A DNA stretch of 64,000 nucleotides, taken from NCBI GenBank assembly GCA_965603495.1, contig CBFDDF010000001.1, positions 496,001 to 560,000 of the forward strand, read 5' to 3'. This stretch comes from Thiomicrorhabdus sp965603495 (GTDB lineage: Bacteria > Pseudomonadota > Gammaproteobacteria > Thiomicrospirales > Thiomicrospiraceae). Numbering within the stretch: position 1 is the stretch's first letter; each line of letters starts with the position of its first letter. A program made the translations under genes and the position numbers. The notes beneath the pieces are model-generated. The model was not told where the DNA came from, did not search any database, and saw only the letters and a list, made by a program, of their open reading frames with translations. Below are positions 59,773 to 64,000 of the stretch, piece after piece.

Positions 59773-61089
59773 TTACAGAATGTACTGTGATAAATCTTGA
59801 TTCACAGCCAATTCGCCTAAACGTTCTTCAACAAATTCAGCGGTAATTTCTACCTGTGTGCCAGATAGGTTCGGCGCATCAAAAGAAATCTCTTCGAGCA
59901 AACGTTCCAATACCGTATGTAAACGACGCGCGCCAATGTTCTCGGTGCCCTCATTGACGTCAAAGGCAATTTGCGCCAAACGCTGAATACCGGCTTCGGT
60001 AAAGCTTAAGTCAACCCCTTCGGTCTTTAAAAGGGCGATGGCTTGGCGCGTTAAAGAAGCGGTGGGTTCAGTGAGGATACGGACAAAATCTTCTACGCGT
60101 AAAGACTTCAGTTCAACCCGAATCGGTAAGCGACCCTGTAGTTCAGGAATCAGGTCAGAAGGTTTTGCGGTATGGAATGCGCCCGATGCGATAAATAAAA
60201 TATGGTCTGTCTTAATGGTGCCATATTTAGTAGAAACGCTACAGCCTTCAATCAGCGGCAGTAAATCACGTTGCACGCCTTCACGAGAGACGCCTCCGCT
60301 ATTTTCATTGCCTTTGGCAACCTTGTCGATTTCATCAATAAAGACAATGCCATTTTGCTCAACATTTTCTACGGCCTGGGCTTTTATGTCTTCATCTTTC
60401 ACTAGACGCGAAGCTTCTTCATCAATCAGTGCTTTTAAAGCTTTTTTAATTGATAGCTTACGCTTCTCTTTTTTAGTTTGGCCTAAACCTTCAAACATGC
60501 CTTGCAGTTGTTGGGTCATCTCTTCCATGCCGGGCGCAGCCATGATTTCGACATGTGCAGGCGCGGCACTTAGGTCTAATTCAATCTCTTTGTCATCCAA
60601 GTCACCTTCACGTAAACGTTTACGGAATTTCTGACGCGTGTCCGACATGGCATCATGGCTCTCTTCTTCACGACCACGCGCTGGTGGTAATAGAATATCC
60701 AGGATACGTTCTTCGGCAGCATCTTCGGCTTTGCGTTGAACACTTTTCATGGCTTGTTCACGCGTGATTTTCATGGCGTTTTCGACTAAGTCACGAATAA
60801 TCGAGTCGACATCACGACCGACATAACCGACTTCGGTAAACTTAGTGGCTTCAATCTTTAAGAAGGGCGCATTGGTCAATTTCGCTAAACGACGTGCAAT
60901 TTCGGTTTTACCGACCCCCGTTGGCCCAATCATTAAAATGTTTTTGGGCGTGACTTCTTGGCGTAAGCTTTCAGGTAATTGATTACGGCGCCAGCGATTA
61001 CGCAAAGCAATTGCGACGGCACGTTTGGCTTCTGCCTGGCCAACAATATGTGCATCTAGACTGTGAACAATTTCATTAGGGGTCATCAT
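59773..61089 (-). CDS. hslU: ATP-dependent protease ATPase subunit HslU
   Basis: Unfoldase of the HslVU protease. Walker A is GPTGVGKTE, Walker B IVFIDEIDK, the I domain lies between (with KEKRKLSIKKALKAL), the sensor region is GRLPIRVEL, and the C-terminus ends with DLSQYIL, which docks into HslV. At 438 residues it is full length. hslV normally lies directly upstream, but here it lies 2.8 kb away on the other strand, with three genes between. Confidence 0.97.
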   Translation of the reverse strand: MMTPNEIVHSLDAHIVGQAEAKRAVAIALRNRWRRNQLPESLRQEVTPKNILMIGPTGVGKTEIARRLAKLTNAPFLKIEATKFTEVGYVGRDVDSIIRDLVENAMKITREQAMKSVQRKAEDAAEERILDILLPPARGREEESHDAMSDTRQKFRKRLREGDLDDKEIELDLSAAPAHVEIMAAPGMEEMTQQLQGMFEGLGQTKKEKRKLSIKKALKALIDEEASRLVKDEDIKAQAVENVEQNGIVFIDEIDKVAKGNENSGGVSREGVQRDLLPLIEGCSVSTKYGTIKTDHILFIASGAFHTAKPSDLIPELQGRLPIRVELKSLRVEDFVRILTEPTASLTRQAIALLKTEGVDLSFTEAGIQRLAQIAFDVNEGTENIGARRLHTVLERLLEEISFDAPNLSGTQVEITAEFVEERLGELAVNQDLSQYIL

Positions 61090-61305
61090 TTAAATTATCC
61101 TTCAAACGCTTGCGTAGACATATTTATACCGAACTTATATAAAGCGGTAAATTCTGTGAAGACACATTATAAAGTAAAAGTCGTTATATTTGCGTGTTGA
61201 TGGTTTGCGTATTGCGGTTTTGCATGCTAAATTCATAGGAATTGATGGGTTGTTATAAAATAGACTCAAACCAAACTTGAATCAGAAGAAGAAAAACTCA
61301 GCGTG

Positions 61306-62139
61306 ATGACACTTAACTTTACAAAAATGCAGGGCCTTGGAAACGATTTTATGGTGATAGATGCCATAGCACAAACCGTCGAATTTTCAGCAGATAAGAT
61401 TCGCCAATGGTCGGATAGGCACTTTGGCATCGGTTTCGATCAGCTGTTGGTCGTTGAGCAACCAAGTCAGGCAGGTGTGGATTTTCGTTATCGAATTTTT
61501 AATGCCGATGGCTCAGAGGTTCAGCAGTGTGGCAATGGCGCACGCTGTTTTGCGCGCTTTGTGTATGACAAAGGCTTGACCGACAAAACTGAGATTCAAG
61601 TCGAAACGGCGTCTGGTGTGATCGTGCTCTATATCGAGGACGATGGTCTAGTGCGAGTCAATATGGGCGCCCCCAATTTCAATCCGACCAGTTTACCTTT
61701 TATCCAGCCTGAACAACAGGATCATTATTCGGTGGATGTGGGCGGGCAAAATATCTCTTTAGGCGCGGTTTCGATGGGCAATCCGCATGCCCTTATCTTG
61801 GTCAATGATATACAGTCCGCCCCCGTGGATGCCCTGGGTGAAGCTTTAGAGTCACATGCGCTTTTTCCGGAACGCGTCAATGTCGGTTTTGCACAGATTA
61901 TCGATCCAACACATATCAAACTGCGAGTCTATGAGCGCGGTGCTGCTGAAACGTTAGCTTGCGGGACAGGCGCTTGTGCGGCGATGGCAATCTTGAAGAA
62001 ATGGGGGTTGCTCACGGATCAGGTCAACGTGACTTTACCCGGTGGAGATTTGGTGATTAGTTGGAGTGGTGAAATGGATTCGCCAGTGTGGATGAGTGGT
62101 CCGGCGGTTACGGTTTTTGAAGGGAGTTTAGAGGTATGA
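61306..62139 (+). CDS. dapF: Diaminopimelate epimerase
   Basis: Converts LL- to meso-diaminopimelate for lysine and peptidoglycan. The two catalytic Cys are in QQCGNGARC and ACGTGACA. KMQGLGNDFMVID opens it and the substrate loop GNPHALI is present. About 277 residues. I prefer the ATG at 61306 to the GTG at 61303. The stop overlaps the DUF484 start (ATGA), and xerC follows, the usual gammaproteobacterial order. Confidence 0.96.
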   Translation: MTLNFTKMQGLGNDFMVIDAIAQTVEFSADKIRQWSDRHFGIGFDQLLVVEQPSQAGVDFRYRIFNADGSEVQQCGNGARCFARFVYDKGLTDKTEIQVETASGVIVLYIEDDGLVRVNMGAPNFNPTSLPFIQPEQQDHYSVDVGGQNISLGAVSMGNPHALILVNDIQSAPVDALGEALESHALFPERVNVGFAQIIDPTHIKLRVYERGAAETLACGTGACAAMAILKKWGLLTDQVNVTLPGGDLVISWSGEMDSPVWMSGPAVTVFEGSLEV

Positions 62140-62801
62140 GTCATACAACATTACACGCCGAAGATATTGCCAATTATTTAGATAAGAACCGGACTTTTTT
62201 CCATGTGTTTCCGAACTTATTGGATGAATTGAGTTTGCCGCATCCCAAAAGTGGTAAAGCCGTTTCGTTATTGGAACGCCAAGTTTATCAACTGCGTGAA
62301 CAGCGTGATGGCTTGCAGGTAGAGGTCGATGGGTTGATGGATGTCGCCGGTGAAAATAGTGTGTTGTTCCAGAAGGTGCAAGACTTCACCAAAGCGTTGA
62401 TGGCAGCGCAAACCGATCAGCAGGCGGTAGATTGTATCTATGAATATATGGGGGGGCTGTTTGAAGTGGATTATATTTCCTTGGTCACATGGGATGTGCC
62501 CCAAGTCAGTTTGAGAGGGGTCAGTCAGTTAGGGGTTAGTCAAACTTGGTCTGAAACCTTGAAAAGTCGTATGGAGGTCAACCAACCGGCGTGTGGTTTA
62601 TTGGAAAAAGAGTGGCAAAATGGTTTGTTTCATACCCAGGACCCGATGACCTCAGTCTGCGTTTTACCCTTGGGCGCTGATGGCGTTTGGGGGGTGCTGG
62701 CATTAGGTAGTCAAACCGAGCGCTTTCATCCAAGTTTAGGTACCTATTTTTTAAAAATGATGGCTGAGTTGGTGACGGCTAAAATGAATCACCTTTTCTA
62801 A
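62136..62801 (+). CDS. DUF484 family protein
   Basis: A 221-residue protein of the DUF484 family, with an N-terminal helical part (ANYLDKNRTFFHVFPNLLDELSLPHPKSG), a coiled-coil linker (LLERQVYQLREQRDGLQ) and a GAF-like C-terminal part (CVLPLGADGVWGVLALGSQ). The function is unknown. It is coupled to dapF by a 4-base overlap, and xerC follows after about 10 bases, the conserved arrangement. Confidence 0.92.
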   Translation: MSHTTLHAEDIANYLDKNRTFFHVFPNLLDELSLPHPKSGKAVSLLERQVYQLREQRDGLQVEVDGLMDVAGENSVLFQKVQDFTKALMAAQTDQQAVDCIYEYMGGLFEVDYISLVTWDVPQVSLRGVSQLGVSQTWSETLKSRMEVNQPACGLLEKEWQNGLFHTQDPMTSVCVLPLGADGVWGVLALGSQTERFHPSLGTYFLKMMAELVTAKMNHLF

Positions 62802-62812
62802 AGTCTTTGCTG

Positions 62813-63778
62813 ATGGGATTAAACGACTATCTAAGGCAGTTGCAATCACAGAATAAGTCTGTGCATACCGTCTCTAATTATCAGCGCGATATTGAATCCT
62901 TTTTGGGGTTTTATCTATCGGGTGAGTTGTTATCCGCCACTGATGTGAGTGATGAGTCGGCTCAAACAGCGGTTGAATATCAACTCTCACTGGTTAAAAA
63001 CTTTTCTGATTGGCAAACCATTGATTCAGAAAGTATTCGCGCCTTTTTGGCTTTTCGGGTACAAAACGGCATCAGTGCCAGAACCTTAGCAAGGCAGCTA
63101 TCAGCGATTCGCTCTTTTTATGATTACCTGTTGTTTGAGAATCAAGTCATCAAGAATCCCGCTAAGGGATTAAAAGCACCCAAACAACCCCAACCCTTAC
63201 CTAAAAGTTTAGATGTTGATTTGACGCAGCGTTTATTAGAGCAGCCTTTAGAGACATGGCAAGATGTTCGAGATCAGGCTATTTTCGAACTGCTGTACTC
63301 TGCCGGACTCAGGGTTTCAGAATGCGCTGAATTGGATCTATCACCTGGCCTGGATGAAATGCAGTCAGGTTGGGTGCGTGTTTTGGGGAAAGGCATGAAA
63401 GAGCGCCTCGCACCGGTCGGTTCAAAAGCACAGCAAGCGATTCAAGTGTGGTTACAGATCCGTCCAGAGCATGCCGAAGCGGTTGAGCAAGCTGTTTTTG
63501 TCAATCAGCGTGGGGGGCGCTTAAGTGTGCGTTCCATCCAGAATCAGCTAGACAAACGCACTTTACAAGCCGGTCTGCCGACTAAGATGTCGCCCCACAG
63601 ATTAAGACATGCCTGTGCCACGCATGTCTTGGAATCGAGCGGTGACTTACGTGCCGTGCAGGAGATTTTAGGCCACGCTAATCTCTCTACCACACAAATA
63701 TACACCAAATTAGATCTGCAGCATCTCGCACAAGTCTATGATCAAGCCCATCCTCGAGCCAAAAAGAACAAGTCTTAA
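62813..63778 (+). CDS. xerC: Site-specific tyrosine recombinase XerC
   Basis: Resolves chromosome dimers at dif with XerD. The catalytic set is Arg in SAGLRVSEC, Lys in GKGMKER, HxxR in SPHRLRHACATH, His in LGHANLSTTQ, and the nucleophilic Tyr in QIYTKLD. At about 321 residues it has XerC length. Position after dapF-DUF484 marks it as housekeeping XerC, not an integron integrase. I prefer the ATG at 62813 to the TTG at 62807. It is followed by hslV. Confidence 0.95.
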   Translation: MGLNDYLRQLQSQNKSVHTVSNYQRDIESFLGFYLSGELLSATDVSDESAQTAVEYQLSLVKNFSDWQTIDSESIRAFLAFRVQNGISARTLARQLSAIRSFYDYLLFENQVIKNPAKGLKAPKQPQPLPKSLDVDLTQRLLEQPLETWQDVRDQAIFELLYSAGLRVSECAELDLSPGLDEMQSGWVRVLGKGMKERLAPVGSKAQQAIQVWLQIRPEHAEAVEQAVFVNQRGGRLSVRSIQNQLDKRTLQAGLPTKMSPHRLRHACATHVLESSGDLRAVQEILGHANLSTTQIYTKLDLQHLAQVYDQAHPRAKKNKS

Positions 63779-63901
63779 TTTAAAAGTCTTTAAGGATGAC
63801 GATGGAAGAAAAAACGAATCCTATCGAATCGCCAAGCGTTTTCATTTAAAATAGCCAGCATTAAGCCAAATCAAGTCAATCAGACAACAAAGGATTCAAG
63901 C

Positions 63902-64000
63902 ATGTCATTTCACGGAACCACAATCTTATGTGCAAAACGCAATGGCGAAATGGTCATTGGTGGCGATGGTCAGGTGACATTGGGGCATATTGTTATGAAG
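63902..64000 (+). CDS. hslV: ATP-dependent protease subunit HslV, N-terminal part (runs off the window)
   Basis: The first 33 codons, beginning MSFHGTTILCAKRNGEMVIG, are visible. The nucleophilic Thr is in GTTIL after a short propeptide, and the family motif GGDGQVTLG follows. It forms the peptidase ring for HslU. Here it follows xerC by about 120 bases, a known order, but hslU is on the opposite strand upstream. A second hslU could lie beyond the window. Confidence 0.92.
   Translation, partial: MSFHGTTILCAKRNGEMVIGGDGQVTLGHIVMK

Noticed and set aside
62813..63778. Tyrosine recombinase considered as the integrase for the cassette array
   Set aside because: It lies in the conserved dapF-DUF484 context, lacks an IntI-specific insert that I could see, and is 38 kb away, so it is XerC.

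Overview
The window reads as an ordinary chromosome segment of a gammaproteobacterium. Supporting this are the class Ia NrdB, ParE/ParC, the hemA-prfA-prmC-moeB order diverging from an LbcA-like lipoprotein / tRNA-Gln / prs / rplY / pth / ychF series, UbiB/UbiJ/UbiE, DUF971-HslU, and dapF-DUF484-xerC-hslV. Two chemoreceptors, MotA/MotB, PilZ and HDOD proteins point to a motile cell. A sulfur-oxidising Thiotrichales relative (Thiomicrorhabdus or Hydrogenovibrio type) would fit, but this is inference because no rRNA or energy-metabolism gene is present.

Layout. 1-4.3 kb: 5' part of a chemoreceptor, pdxH-ung, parE. 4.5-14.3 kb: an accessory block. On the minus strand are an outer-membrane-barrel-like protein, an orphan peptide-type binding lipoprotein and a secreted alpha/beta hydrolase. 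Diverging from them is a tightly overlapped four-gene operon: PqqD-like protein, ATP-grasp enzyme, PLP decarboxylase of the DapDC/ODC fold, and a urea-transporter-like membrane domain fused to an M23 peptidase. This operon is the best candidate for an undescribed system. 14.4-16.2 kb: nrdB and a degenerate receiver protein. 16.3-24.4 kb: a cassette-like array of small, mostly unknown genes separated by attC-like inverted repeats and by about 250-bp repeat modules. Each complete module carries a palindrome, an operator-like inverted repeat, a TATAMT box at fixed spacing and a long hairpin. No integron integrase is seen.

24.5-42 kb: uup, a thioredoxin-like/spermidine-synthase-like pair, tpm, yrfG, nudE-cysQ, HDOD, Aer-like receptor, PilZ, selO, an HMA protein, parC, motAB. 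42-52.4 kb: moeB-prmC-prfA-hemA diverging from the TPR lipoprotein, tRNA-Gln, prs, rplY, pth, ychF and tRNA-Met. 52.7-55.4 kb: a lipoprotein subtilase with a separate small secreted protein that looks like a detached propeptide or inhibitor. 55.5-64 kb: a periplasmic thioredoxin, ubiB, ubiJ, ubiE, DUF971 and hslU on the minus strand, then dapF-DUF484-xerC and the start of hslV on the plus strand.

Throughout, a 12-bp palindrome (ACCAGGCCTGGT) recurs 12 times exactly and many times in degraded form, both between genes and inside coding sequence, often inside longer perfect palindromes whose arms differ from copy to copy. Chance would give far less than one copy in 64 kb.
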